Below are positions 41,414-48,954 of a stretch of DNA of 64,000 bases, piece by piece. The position numbers and the translations under genes were made by a program. The notes below the pieces were generated by a model. That model did no database searches, had not been told where the DNA came from, and worked only from the letters and a program-made list of their open reading frames with translations. How positions within the stretch are numbered: position 1 is the first letter of the stretch; each line of letters opens with the position of its first letter. Origin of the DNA: Deltaproteobacteria bacterium (GTDB lineage: Bacteria > Desulfobacterota > Desulfobulbia > Desulfobulbales > Desulfurivibrionaceae); contig JAJZRF010000008.1 in assembly GCA_021847425.1 (NCBI GenBank), positions 1 to 64,000 of the forward strand, written 5' to 3'.

Positions 41414-41677
41414 ATGGAAATGGACATTGATATAAAAATCCTGGGTCCAGGCTGCAAAAAATGTATCCAGGTCGCGGACATTGTCCGGCAGGTGATTGAA
41501 GAACATAACCTCCCGGCGCAGATTGAAGAAATCTCAAGCGTGGACAAGATCGCGGAATTCGGGGTGTTGTCCACGCCGGCCGTGGTTATCGGCGGAGATG
41601 TGAAATGCGCGGGCCGGGTGCCGGAACCCCATGAAATTCTCCAATGGCTGAAAAAATATCAGGGCACAGCGGAGTAA
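41414..41677 (+). CDS. Small thioredoxin-like redox protein (MTH895/TM0996 type), copy 1
   Basis: This 87-residue protein starts at ATG 41414 behind GGGAGGA. It has a thioredoxin fold with the active site GPGCKKC (Cys14, Cys17) right after the first strand, and the cis-Pro-like turn STPAVVIGGDVKCAG, which carries a further Cys. This small family is common next to arsenic permease genes. It could reduce ArsC or carry thiol-bound arsenite. A paralog lies at 44986 after the ArsP permease, so each ArsR module has its own copy. Confidence 0.87.
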   Translation: MEMDIDIKILGPGCKKCIQVADIVRQVIEEHNLPAQIEEISSVDKIAEFGVLSTPAVVIGGDVKCAGRVPEPHEILQWLKKYQGTAE

Positions 41678-41749
41678 TCCTCCGGGCCGTTTCTCTAAGC
41701 AAAAACAACGACACCATGAATCCCCCTGCCCAGGAGCTGACAAGCAAAC

Positions 41750-42472
41750 ATGCCGCTGCTTGAGATAAAAAGCGTTTCATATCAGGCAGGCGCAGCCAAG
41801 ATCCTGGATGATCTCTGCCTGTCCGTCGAGGGGGCAGAGGTCCATGCCCTGCTGGGGACCAATGGCACGGGCAAGAGCACCCTGGCCTATCTCATCGCCG
41901 GGTGTGAGGGATACAAGCCGACCGCGGGCACGATCCTGTTTGACGGGCGGGCCATCCAGACCTTCAAAATTCATGAAAGGGCGCAACTCGGTATCACCAT
42001 GGCCTGGCAGGAGCCGGTACGGTTTGAAGGCATCTCCGTGGCGCAATACCTGACCCTGAAAAATCGGGAACTGAACCCGGCCCCGTATCTTGCGATGGTC
42101 GGGCTTGAGCCCCGGCGTTACCTGGCGAGGATGGTGGACCGATCTTTGAGCGGCGGGGAAAGGAAACGAATCGAACTTGCCTCCATCCTGGCATTGCATC
42201 CCAGGCTTGCCATCTTCGATGAACCCGATTCCGGCATTGATATGCTCTCCATCCACGACATCATCAATGTGATAAACATCTGCAAAGAAAATGGCTCCGC
42301 TGTGTTGCTGATCACCCACCGCGAGGAGATTGCCCTGATTGCCGACAAGGCGTCGCAGATCTGCCGGGGCAAGATAGTCTGCTCCGGCCCTCCGGCAAAG
42401 GTGGCGGCATATTACAAATCACGGCAATGCCTGACCTGTGACACCGAAGGACGCGCCGATGGATGCCCTTGA
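41750..42472 (+). CDS. sufC: SufC-type Fe-S assembly ATPase
   Basis: This 240-residue ABC ATPase has Walker A LLGTNGTGKST, Q-loop-region TMAWQEPVRFEGIS (SufC-typical), signature RSLSGGERKRIELA and Walker B AIFDEPDSGID, followed by LITHR. It lacks membrane domains. It powers SufB scaffold remodelling for Fe-S cluster assembly. The C-terminus has CLTCDTEGRADGC, an added Cys-rich tail. It begins 72 bases after the thioredoxin gene and its end overlaps the SufB-like gene by 14 bases. Having only SufB and SufC corresponds to the minimal SUF layout. Confidence 0.88.
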   Translation: MPLLEIKSVSYQAGAAKILDDLCLSVEGAEVHALLGTNGTGKSTLAYLIAGCEGYKPTAGTILFDGRAIQTFKIHERAQLGITMAWQEPVRFEGISVAQYLTLKNRELNPAPYLAMVGLEPRRYLARMVDRSLSGGERKRIELASILALHPRLAIFDEPDSGIDMLSIHDIINVINICKENGSAVLLITHREEIALIADKASQICRGKIVCSGPPAKVAAYYKSRQCLTCDTEGRADGCP

Positions 42473-43394
42473 GCAATTGATGCAGGCTTTCGCCAATACC
42501 GGCGGTGACCGGGCGGTGCTGGCCGACAGCGCCACCGCCCACCTGGTGGCCGACGGCCATACGATCCTGAGCAGCCGGGCCATCGAGGGGATCGAGGTGG
42601 AGGCGCGGGAAACCGCTTCTGGTATCAGCGCCACGGTCAGGGTGCGGCAAGGGGTCCGGCTCACCAACCCGGTCCACCTCTGCTTCGGCGTGCTCCACAA
42701 AAGAGGGAGCCAGAATATCCGCATGGATGTGCACCTTGAAAAGAATGCCTCCGCTTCGTTTATCGCCCACTGTATCTTTCCTGGCGCCGAGCAGGTAATC
42801 CATGCCATGGATGCGGTGGTCACCATCGGGGAAGGGGCGGAAATGCGCTATTCCGAGACCCACTTCCATGGCCTGCACGGGGGCGTCGAGGCCATACCCA
42901 AGGCCGTTGTCAGCGTCGGCAAAAACGGCAGATATCTCGGCGAGTTCAATCTCATTACCGGCCGGGTCGGCAGGCTTGCCATAGATTACGCCGTCGAGGC
43001 GCACGAGAATGCGGTAGTCGAATTGACGGCCAGGGTATTCGGCCATGGCCGCGATACGATAGAGATAAAGGAAAAGGTGGTGCTTGCCGGGGAGAACTCC
43101 AGGGGGCTGATAAAAACACGGGTCGCGATCGAGGATGAGGCATCGGCGGAGATAACCGGCATCACGGAGGGCAATGCCGCCGGGGCCAGAGGGCATGTGG
43201 ACTGCATGGAGATTGTCAAGGACAAGGCAGTTGCCAGCGCCATCCCGGTGGTGCGGGTGACCAACCCCCTGGCCAAGGTAACCCATGAGGCGGCCATCGG
43301 CAGTGTGGACAAGAGGCAGATGGAAACTCTGATGGTACACGGACTCTCCCCGGAAGAGGCTGTGGAGGTCATTGTCAAGGGGATACTCAGCTGA
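42459..43394 (+). CDS. sufB: SufB/SufD-family Fe-S scaffold protein
   Basis: This 311-residue protein of the SufBD beta-helix family has the repeated short strands (IEIKEKVVLAGENSRGLIKT, RVAIEDEASAEITG, ITEGNAAGARGHVDCMEIVK, DKAVASAIPVVRV) and the C-terminal VTHEAAIGSVDKRQMETLMVHGLSPEEA segment with the conserved His-Glu-Ala-Ala-I-G and the LMxRGL-like motif. With SufC it forms a minimal scaffold. ATG 42459 (GAAGGA upstream) is preferred to GTG 42438. Length (311) matches compact SufB rather than the 480-residue form. The small system may repair clusters damaged by arsenite. Confidence 0.87.
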   Translation: MDALEQLMQAFANTGGDRAVLADSATAHLVADGHTILSSRAIEGIEVEARETASGISATVRVRQGVRLTNPVHLCFGVLHKRGSQNIRMDVHLEKNASASFIAHCIFPGAEQVIHAMDAVVTIGEGAEMRYSETHFHGLHGGVEAIPKAVVSVGKNGRYLGEFNLITGRVGRLAIDYAVEAHENAVVELTARVFGHGRDTIEIKEKVVLAGENSRGLIKTRVAIEDEASAEITGITEGNAAGARGHVDCMEIVKDKAVASAIPVVRVTNPLAKVTHEAAIGSVDKRQMETLMVHGLSPEEAVEVIVKGILS

Positions 43395-43470
43395 AAACGA
43401 AACACTGGGCGAGGAGCAGGGGCAGGTTACCGAAGAATTGCACAACTTTCCCGCCAGGATAAAAAAACAC

Positions 43471-43527
43471 TTGACGCAGCCACGGAGCATAGCTAAATTA
43501 CCATATAACTATTTAGCTATATGGTAA
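43471..43527 (+). promoter_or_regulatory. Promoter and interleaved inverted repeats of arsR2
   Basis: -35 TTGACG (43471-43476) and -10 TAAATT (43494-43499) are 17 bases apart. Two inverted repeats interlock across the start region: AGCTAAAT/ATTTAGCT (43491-43498, 43511-43518) and TTACCATATA/TATATGGTAA (43498-43507, 43518-43527). Either would serve as an ArsR operator blocking the promoter. Confidence 0.7.
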
Positions 43528-43535
43528 GAGTGCGC

Positions 43536-43883
43536 ATGAAACACTTTGTCAAGGTCATGAAGGCCCTTTCCGACCCGAGCCGGGTCAAGATCATCAAGAT
43601 GCTCCAGCAGAGAAATGACCTGTGCGTCTGCGAGATGCGGGCAGTGCTGAAGCTGGCCCAGCCCACCGTATCCAAGCATCTCAAAATCCTCGAAGACGCG
43701 GGGCTCGTCGTCGGCAGCAAGGAAAAACTCTGGGTCAACTACCGGCTGAATACGGCCAGCCCTTCCCCTTACGGCGCAGCCATGCTCAAGCAACTTCACC
43801 AATGGCTCAACGAGGATCCGGAAATGCGGGAAATATTCAAAATCCTGCCCGCCATCGACCGCAACGACATCTGTAAGCCCTGA
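43536..43883 (+). CDS. arsR: ArsR-family arsenite-responsive repressor (copy 2)
   Basis: This 115-residue winged-helix protein from ATG 43536 has DLCVCEM (Cys30, Cys32) in the ligand helix and recognition helix QPTVSKHLKILEDAGLV, the type I As(III)-sensing arrangement. The longer frame begins with ATG 43521, inside the operator palindrome, so 43536 is more likely; the leader is then very short, with a weak ribosome site. It is unlike copy 1 outside the core, and its operator sequence differs too. It begins the ArsP-thioredoxin module and likely autoregulates. Confidence 0.9.
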   Translation: MKHFVKVMKALSDPSRVKIIKMLQQRNDLCVCEMRAVLKLAQPTVSKHLKILEDAGLVVGSKEKLWVNYRLNTASPSPYGAAMLKQLHQWLNEDPEMREIFKILPAIDRNDICKP

Positions 43884-43894
43884 GGAAATACGCC

Positions 43895-44971
43895 ATGCAG
43901 CCCGCTAACCCGGCCAACATGCCCAATCCTGCCGCAAGCCCGCAGCCCGCTCCGCCGCTTGCGGCCTCGATAAAATTCAAGCTCCTTGCCGGGCTTGGCC
44001 TCTGGTTTGCCTTGTATTGGCAATTACAGGGCCTGGCCGGATATCTTGCCTTTTCCCTGTTCGGCCTGACACCTGGCAGCCGCCTGGGCGAGGCCACGCT
44101 CTTCTTTTTCTACGATACCCCCAAGGTGCTGATGCTGCTCACCCTGATTGTTTACGGGGTTGGGGTGCTGCGTTCCTTCTTCACCCCGGAGCGCACCCGG
44201 AAAATCCTGGCCGGCAAGCGCGAATCCGTGGGCAATGTGCTTGCCGCCCTGCTCGGCATCGTCACTCCCTTCTGTTCCTGCTCGGCCGTCCCGCTCTTCA
44301 TCGGCTTTGTCACCGCAGGCGTCCCCCTGGGCGTGACCTTCTCCTTTTTGATCTCAGCCCCCATGGTCAACGAAGTCGCCCTGGTGCTTTTGTACGGCTT
44401 GCTGGGCTGGAAGGTGGCGGCGCTCTATCTGGGAACCGGTCTTGTGATCGCCATTCTTGCCGGCTGGACCATCGGCCGCCTGGGGATGGAAGAACACATC
44501 GAGGATTGGGTGCGGGAGATGCACGTCAATGCCTCTGACATCCCGGACCAAAATTTGACTTGGACCGAGCGGTTCGGCCACGGCAAGACAGCGGTGCGGG
44601 AGATCGTCGGCAAGGTCTGGATCTATGTGGTGCTCGGCATCGCGGTGGGCGCAGGAATCCACGGCTACGTGCCCGAGGGCTTAATGGCCTCGATCATGGG
44701 CAAGCAGTGGTGGGCGGTGCCGGCGGCGGTGCTGGTCGGCATCCCCATGTACTCCAACGCCGCCGGCATCGTGCCGGTGGTGGAGGCCCTGCTCGGCAAG
44801 GGCGCGGCCCTGGGCACGGTGCTCGCCTTCATGATGGCCGTCATCGCCCTTTCCTTACCGGAGACGGTCATTCTCCGGAAGGTGCTCAAGCCGCGCCTCA
44901 TCGCGGTGTTCCTCGGCGTGGTGGGCGCCGGCATCATGCTGGTCGGCTATCTCTTCAACATCATCATCTGA
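43895..44971 (+). CDS. arsP: ArsP/PF03773-type permease
   Basis: This 358-residue protein has about eight predicted membrane helices and the PF03773 signature GIVTPFCSCSAVPLFIGF with two Cys-containing positions (FCSC), then SAPMVNEVALVLLYG, and a second block AVPAAVLVGIPMYSNAAGIVPVVEAL. The family includes ArsP, an exporter of methylated trivalent organoarsenicals, and other permeases of unknown substrate. The N-terminus has an unusual Pro/Ala-rich tail of 25 residues. It follows ArsR2 by 11 bases. Methylarsenite export is a family-based inference. Confidence 0.85.
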   Translation: MQPANPANMPNPAASPQPAPPLAASIKFKLLAGLGLWFALYWQLQGLAGYLAFSLFGLTPGSRLGEATLFFFYDTPKVLMLLTLIVYGVGVLRSFFTPERTRKILAGKRESVGNVLAALLGIVTPFCSCSAVPLFIGFVTAGVPLGVTFSFLISAPMVNEVALVLLYGLLGWKVAALYLGTGLVIAILAGWTIGRLGMEEHIEDWVREMHVNASDIPDQNLTWTERFGHGKTAVREIVGKVWIYVVLGIAVGAGIHGYVPEGLMASIMGKQWWAVPAAVLVGIPMYSNAAGIVPVVEALLGKGAALGTVLAFMMAVIALSLPETVILRKVLKPRLIAVFLGVVGAGIMLVGYLFNIII

Positions 44972-44985
44972 TACGGAGGTCAATC

Positions 44986-45219
44986 ATGGAAATCAAGGTA
45001 CTGGGACCGGGCTGCGCGAAGTGCGGCGAGGCGGAGAAAATCATGCGGGCCGCGGTCGAAGAGGCGGGGGTTGCCGCCACCATCGAAAAGGTCAGCGATT
45101 TTCAGCAGATTGCCAAGTTCGGGGTTTTTTCCACCCCGGCGGTGGTCATCGACGGCCAGATCAAATGCGTCGGCAAGGTGCCGGGCAAAAGTGAGGCCTT
45201 GGCCTGGCTTGGCAGGTAG
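44986..45219 (+). CDS. Small thioredoxin-like redox protein (MTH895/TM0996 type), copy 2
   Basis: This 77-residue thioredoxin-fold protein starts at ATG 44986 behind ACGGAGG, 14 bases after arsP. Its active site GPGCAKC (Cys10, Cys13) and the cis-Pro turn STPAVVIDGQIKCVGKVPG closely parallel copy 1. Such proteins are typically next to PF03773 permeases. It may deliver reducing equivalents to ArsC or transfer arsenite to the permease. Confidence 0.88.
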   Translation: MEIKVLGPGCAKCGEAEKIMRAAVEEAGVAATIEKVSDFQQIAKFGVFSTPAVVIDGQIKCVGKVPGKSEALAWLGR

Positions 45220-45300
45220 CGTTGGTGGACGTTGCCCGCCAGCTGCTGCGGTAATCGCGGCTTTTGCGATTTCAACAAAGATTCGCGCAGGGGAAAAATA

Positions 45301-45729
45301 ATGGGGATCAGGGTTACGCCCATTGGCGTGATGCATTGCGGGCTGCGAGCACCTGCGGATGCGCCGAAAAACTATAATGAATCGGCCGAGACCGGCAGAC
45401 TGGAGATATTTCCGCCATACCTGGAAGCCATGGGCGGCATTGAGGCCGGCCAGACCTTGGTGGTTCTCTTCTGGCTGCACGAGGCGCGCCGGGATCTTCT
45501 CAAGGTCTATCCGCGTGGGGACCGCGGCCGCGGCCTGCGCGGGGTGTTCGCCACCAGAAGCCCCGTGCGCCCGAATCCCATCGCCGTCTCCGAGCTTATG
45601 GTCCTCAAGGTGCAGGGCAACGAAATTGAGGTCTCCGGCGTCGATGTGATCGACACCACCCCGATTCTGGATATCAAGTCCGCGGTTGCGCCGGGACAAG
45701 GGACAGACAGCCAACAGGAGCGGGCGTGA
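45301..45729 (+). CDS. trmO: TrmO-like (TsaA/UPF0066) protein
   Basis: This 142-residue protein starts at ATG 45301 behind AGGGGAAAA. It matches the TsaA/UPF0066 family: an opening VTPIGVMHCG, central VVLFWLHEARRDLLKVYPRG, and the signature GVFATRSPVRPNPIAVSEL. TrmO methylates t6A37 of tRNA using S-adenosylmethionine. Arsenic operons often contain family members, and some have been proposed to use other substrates, so the tRNA role is the family default rather than shown here. Confidence 0.82.
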   Translation: MGIRVTPIGVMHCGLRAPADAPKNYNESAETGRLEIFPPYLEAMGGIEAGQTLVVLFWLHEARRDLLKVYPRGDRGRGLRGVFATRSPVRPNPIAVSELMVLKVQGNEIEVSGVDVIDTTPILDIKSAVAPGQGTDSQQERA

Positions 45730-45803
45730 TTGTGTTGCCAACCCTTTGGCCAGTGTAAGCATGCGCGGCCCGGCCAATATGCATCACCACAAGGAGGGAT
45801 GAA

Positions 45804-46676
45804 ATGTTCAAAAAGATTCTGGTTTGCGTCGATCCTTACCCCCCGGACAACAACCTCATCGCCTGTGCCGTTTCCCTGAAAAAACTGGGGGCGGAGGAGG
45901 TTGTCCTGGCTCACGTTATCATCGACGCCCCCCTTGGGCTTGACAAAATGCTGATCACCCAGGCACGTCCGGAGCTGGAGCGGCAGAAAAAAATGCTTGA
46001 AGAGGCGGGACTCAAAACCTCCATTGCAGTGGAGGCCGGAAGTCCGGCCCATGCCCTCAGCGACCTTGCCGAAAAAGAGGACGCTTCGGTTGTCATCATC
46101 GGTGCGCAGGGCAGGGGGCTGCTCGAATCCATTACCCTGGCGGGAAATCCGCTGGGCAACGTGTCCGCCAAGCTGCTGCATATCACCCGCCGCCCGCTGC
46201 TCCTCATCCCCGGCACGTTGCCGGCCATGGAATCCGGGCGGGAAATGTCGAACCTTTTCTCCCACATCCTCTATCCCACCGATTTTTCCGACACGGCGGA
46301 GATTGCTTTTGCCTATCTCGAAACCGTGGTCCGCGCCACACAATGCCCGGTAACCATGCTGCATGTCCAAGACCAATCCCGGCCGGCGCCGCATCTCGGC
46401 CATCGCCTCAAGGAGCTGCAAAATCTTGACCAGCTCCGTCTGCAACGGCTGCAAGGCTGGCTGAAAGGCCTGGGAGCGGAGGATGTGCGCATCGACCTCG
46501 CCCATGGAAATCCGGGGGATGAAATTGTAAAGAGGGCCAAGGGAGGGGGTTGCTCCCTGATCCTCATGGGAACCCAGGGCAAGAGCCTCACCCGGGAAAT
46601 CCTGCTGGGCGGCGTGGCGCACCATGTCGCCCGGCATGCCGCACTGCCGGTTCTCTTTATTCCGGCCCTTCAATGA
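45804..46676 (+). CDS. Universal stress protein (tandem USP domains)
   Basis: This 290-residue cytoplasmic protein has two USP domains. The first (1-135) begins KKILVCVDPYPPDNNLIACA and ends GAQGRGLLESITLAGNPLGN, and the second (150-290) begins FSHILYPTDFSDTAEIAFAY and ends GTQGKSLTREILLGGVAHHV. The glycine-rich G-x2-G-x9-G(S/N) nucleotide-binding pattern is recognisable in both. The protein likely helps survival under toxic or redox stress. It begins 75 bases after trmO and fits the stress-response character of the module. Confidence 0.87.
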   Translation: MFKKILVCVDPYPPDNNLIACAVSLKKLGAEEVVLAHVIIDAPLGLDKMLITQARPELERQKKMLEEAGLKTSIAVEAGSPAHALSDLAEKEDASVVIIGAQGRGLLESITLAGNPLGNVSAKLLHITRRPLLLIPGTLPAMESGREMSNLFSHILYPTDFSDTAEIAFAYLETVVRATQCPVTMLHVQDQSRPAPHLGHRLKELQNLDQLRLQRLQGWLKGLGAEDVRIDLAHGNPGDEIVKRAKGGGCSLILMGTQGKSLTREILLGGVAHHVARHAALPVLFIPALQ

Positions 46677-46739
46677 GCAGGGGCTGGCAGTGAAAATGTT
46701 ACAGAGGATGGGGCTCCTCACTGATGCAGGGAGACCGCT

Positions 46740-47264
46740 GTGCTGCTGAAGGGATGGACAAAGGAAATAACCCGGGCCGCATGTCGGCCCGAGGCGCAGA
46801 CCGTGCATTGCCTTGCCAGGTTGGAGCAACATATCGGCGAGGTGATTCCCTACCTGAACGCAGTGCTGGGAGGATATACCTATGTCTTGGAGCCGCCTTC
46901 GGTGACCTTCCGCAGCCAGGGCAAACTGATCTCCGTCCATGATGACCACATCGCCATCAACGCCTTGCAGGATGCCGATGAAGCCGAAAAAATCCTCCTG
47001 TGGCTGCAACGGGAGATCAATGATGCCTGGGAGAAACGGGCTGAAATCACCCCCAGCTTCCAGGCAGCCCCACGGCCGCAGGTGATGGCCATCGTCAAGC
47101 TGCTGCCCAAGACCAACTGCAAGCAATGCGGCCAGCCTTCCTGTCTGGTCTTTGCGTCCCTGGCAGCCGAGGGCGGCAAGGGGGCGGAACATTGCCCAGC
47201 CCTGTCGCCGGAAGCGCGGGAGCAGCTTGCCGCTTATTTGAGCCGTTTTCATTTTGATGGGTAG
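46740..47264 (+). CDS. Putative [4Fe-4S] protein, copy 2
   Basis: This 174-residue paralog of the protein at 38793 starts at GTG 46740 with CAGGGAG upstream. The alignment with copy 1 begins at residue 1 (MLLKGWTKEI/MLLTSFTVEF), which supports the GTG. It has Cys127-x2-Cys130-x4-Cys135-x16-Cys152 in CKQCGQPSCLVFAS...EHCP, and Cys15/Cys24 in AACRPEAQTVHCLARL. It precedes a ferredoxin gene, so an electron-transfer or cluster-binding role is plausible. It ends LSRFHFDG as does copy 1. Confidence 0.75.
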   Translation: MLLKGWTKEITRAACRPEAQTVHCLARLEQHIGEVIPYLNAVLGGYTYVLEPPSVTFRSQGKLISVHDDHIAINALQDADEAEKILLWLQREINDAWEKRAEITPSFQAAPRPQVMAIVKLLPKTNCKQCGQPSCLVFASLAAEGGKGAEHCPALSPEAREQLAAYLSRFHFDG

Positions 47265-47304
47265 TCCGAGATGAAAAACCATCCGCACCACAAGGAGAAT
47301 TGTA

Positions 47305-47655
47305 ATGGATGAGACTTTTACCAAACCATGGCACGGGATCAAGCGGGAGGAAATTTCCTGGAATCCGGCGGTTGACAAGGAACTGTGCATCGGCTGCGGG
47401 CTGTGCATCACCGGCTGCGGCCGCATGGTGTACCGCTTTGACTACGAAAAGAACAAACCCGTGGTCACGGTGCCCTTGCACTGCATGGTCGGCTGCGTGA
47501 CCTGCGCCAACACCTGCCCGCAGCACGCCATCAGCTTCCCGCCCTTGAGTTATGTGCACCGGCTGATCAAGGAACGTCACCTGATCAAACAGGCCAAGGA
47601 CGCCCTGGCCGGCAACCGGGACAAATATGCGCTACGAGGCAGCGAAAAACAATAA
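47305..47655 (+). CDS. 2x[4Fe-4S] ferredoxin
   Basis: This 116-residue protein starts at ATG 47305 behind AAGGAGA. Eight cysteines form two clusters: Cys28/31/34/38 (CIGCGLCITGCG) and Cys60/64/67/71 (CMVGCVTCANTCP). The second motif has an extra residue between its first two Cys relative to the classical CxxCxxCxxxC. N-terminal and C-terminal extensions are helical and basic. It probably carries electrons to the adjacent Fe-S protein or a partner outside the window. Confidence 0.88.
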   Translation: MDETFTKPWHGIKREEISWNPAVDKELCIGCGLCITGCGRMVYRFDYEKNKPVVTVPLHCMVGCVTCANTCPQHAISFPPLSYVHRLIKERHLIKQAKDALAGNRDKYALRGSEKQ

Positions 47656-47753
47656 GCGTTGGGCAAGACAAAAAATAAGGGGCTGGCTGGGTGGTCTTCT
47701 TGCTGCCGCGCACCTTTCCGATTCGGATTTCCGCAATTACACGAGGCAATACA

Positions 47754-48923
47754 GTGAACAAAAAAAGTTTTCTTCTCATCCTCGGCCTGGCGGGGTTCAT
47801 CGTCATGGCCGACAACTGGGTGGTGTCGCCCATCCTTCCGGCCATTGCCCAAGATCTCAACATTCCGGTCACCCGGGCCGGTCTGCTCATCTCCGCGTAC
47901 ATGATCCCCTTCGGACTCTTTCAACTCATCTTCGGGTCGCTGGCCGACCGTTACGGCAAACGGCAGATCATCACCGGGTCCATGATCGTCTTTACCGTTG
48001 CCACCGGGCTGTGCTCCATCGGCTTGACGATGACCGACCTGGCGATTTATCGAGCTTTGACCGGAATTTTCGCCGCCTGCGTCATGCCAATATCCCTGGC
48101 TCTGATCGGGGATCTGTTCCCGATGAAGGAAAGGCAGTCGGCCATCGGCATGTTCATGGGCATTTCCTTTCTGGGACAGGGCTTGAGCATGGCCATCGGC
48201 GGCAGCATCGCCTATTTCCTGAGCTGGCGCTGGGTTTTCGCCCTCTATGCCGCCCTGGCGATTGTCTCAACCCTGCTGCTTTTCACCTTGGGGCGTCACA
48301 TCCCTTCGCACAAGAATCCGCACAGTCATTTTTTCAGGCCCTATTTCACCCTGCTGGGCCACAGCCAAAGTGCCCTTACCTACCTGGTGGTTGCCTTGGA
48401 GGGATGGCTGATTATCGGTTCCTTTTCCTATCTGGGGGGCTTTCTTTCAAGCCAGTTCCATTTCAATTATCTTAAAATCGGCTTCATCATGACTGCTTTC
48501 GGCGTCATGGCGATAATCGGCGGCCGCCTGAGCGGCAAACTCGCCGGCAAACTAGGCCGCCGGAAGGTCTTGCTGATCGGCCTGGCCAGTGCCACGGCGG
48601 CAAATGCCCTGTTCGGGGCAACAGGAGAAAATCTGGTGGGGGTTGTCTGCGGGGTCAGCCTGCTGGGCTTCGGGTTCATGCTGGCCCACTCCTCCCTGCT
48701 GACCCGCGCCACCATGTTCGCCAAGAAGGCCCGCGGCGCGGCGATGTCGCTGGTGGCCTTCTGCTTCATGGGCGGCGGCGGAGTCGGCACCGCCATCGGC
48801 GGCCGGATCATTGCCAGGTCTTCCTACATGAGATTTTTTTCGCTTAACGGAGCTCTGCTGGCTGGATTGCTGATTTTGGCGGCGCTGACCATTCGCCATG
48901 AACCACACCTGGAGGCAGAGTAA
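47754..48923 (+). CDS. MFS transporter (drug/metalloid exporter-like)
   Basis: This 389-residue protein with twelve predicted membrane helices has the MFS loop motif GSLADRYGKRQ after helix 2, and the second-half analog GKLAGKLGRRKVL. I chose GTG 47754 (ACGAGGC upstream; VNKKSFLLILGLAG) because the frame from 47691 overlaps the preceding gene and its start is not hydrophobic. It follows the ferredoxin by 98 bases. Substrate is unknown; location in this efflux-rich island suggests a toxic compound. Confidence 0.85.
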   Translation: MNKKSFLLILGLAGFIVMADNWVVSPILPAIAQDLNIPVTRAGLLISAYMIPFGLFQLIFGSLADRYGKRQIITGSMIVFTVATGLCSIGLTMTDLAIYRALTGIFAACVMPISLALIGDLFPMKERQSAIGMFMGISFLGQGLSMAIGGSIAYFLSWRWVFALYAALAIVSTLLLFTLGRHIPSHKNPHSHFFRPYFTLLGHSQSALTYLVVALEGWLIIGSFSYLGGFLSSQFHFNYLKIGFIMTAFGVMAIIGGRLSGKLAGKLGRRKVLLIGLASATAANALFGATGENLVGVVCGVSLLGFGFMLAHSSLLTRATMFAKKARGAAMSLVAFCFMGGGGVGTAIGGRIIARSSYMRFFSLNGALLAGLLILAALTIRHEPHLEAE

Positions 48924-48954
48924 CCATGGCCAAGAAATTCATATCGAGGGGAAA

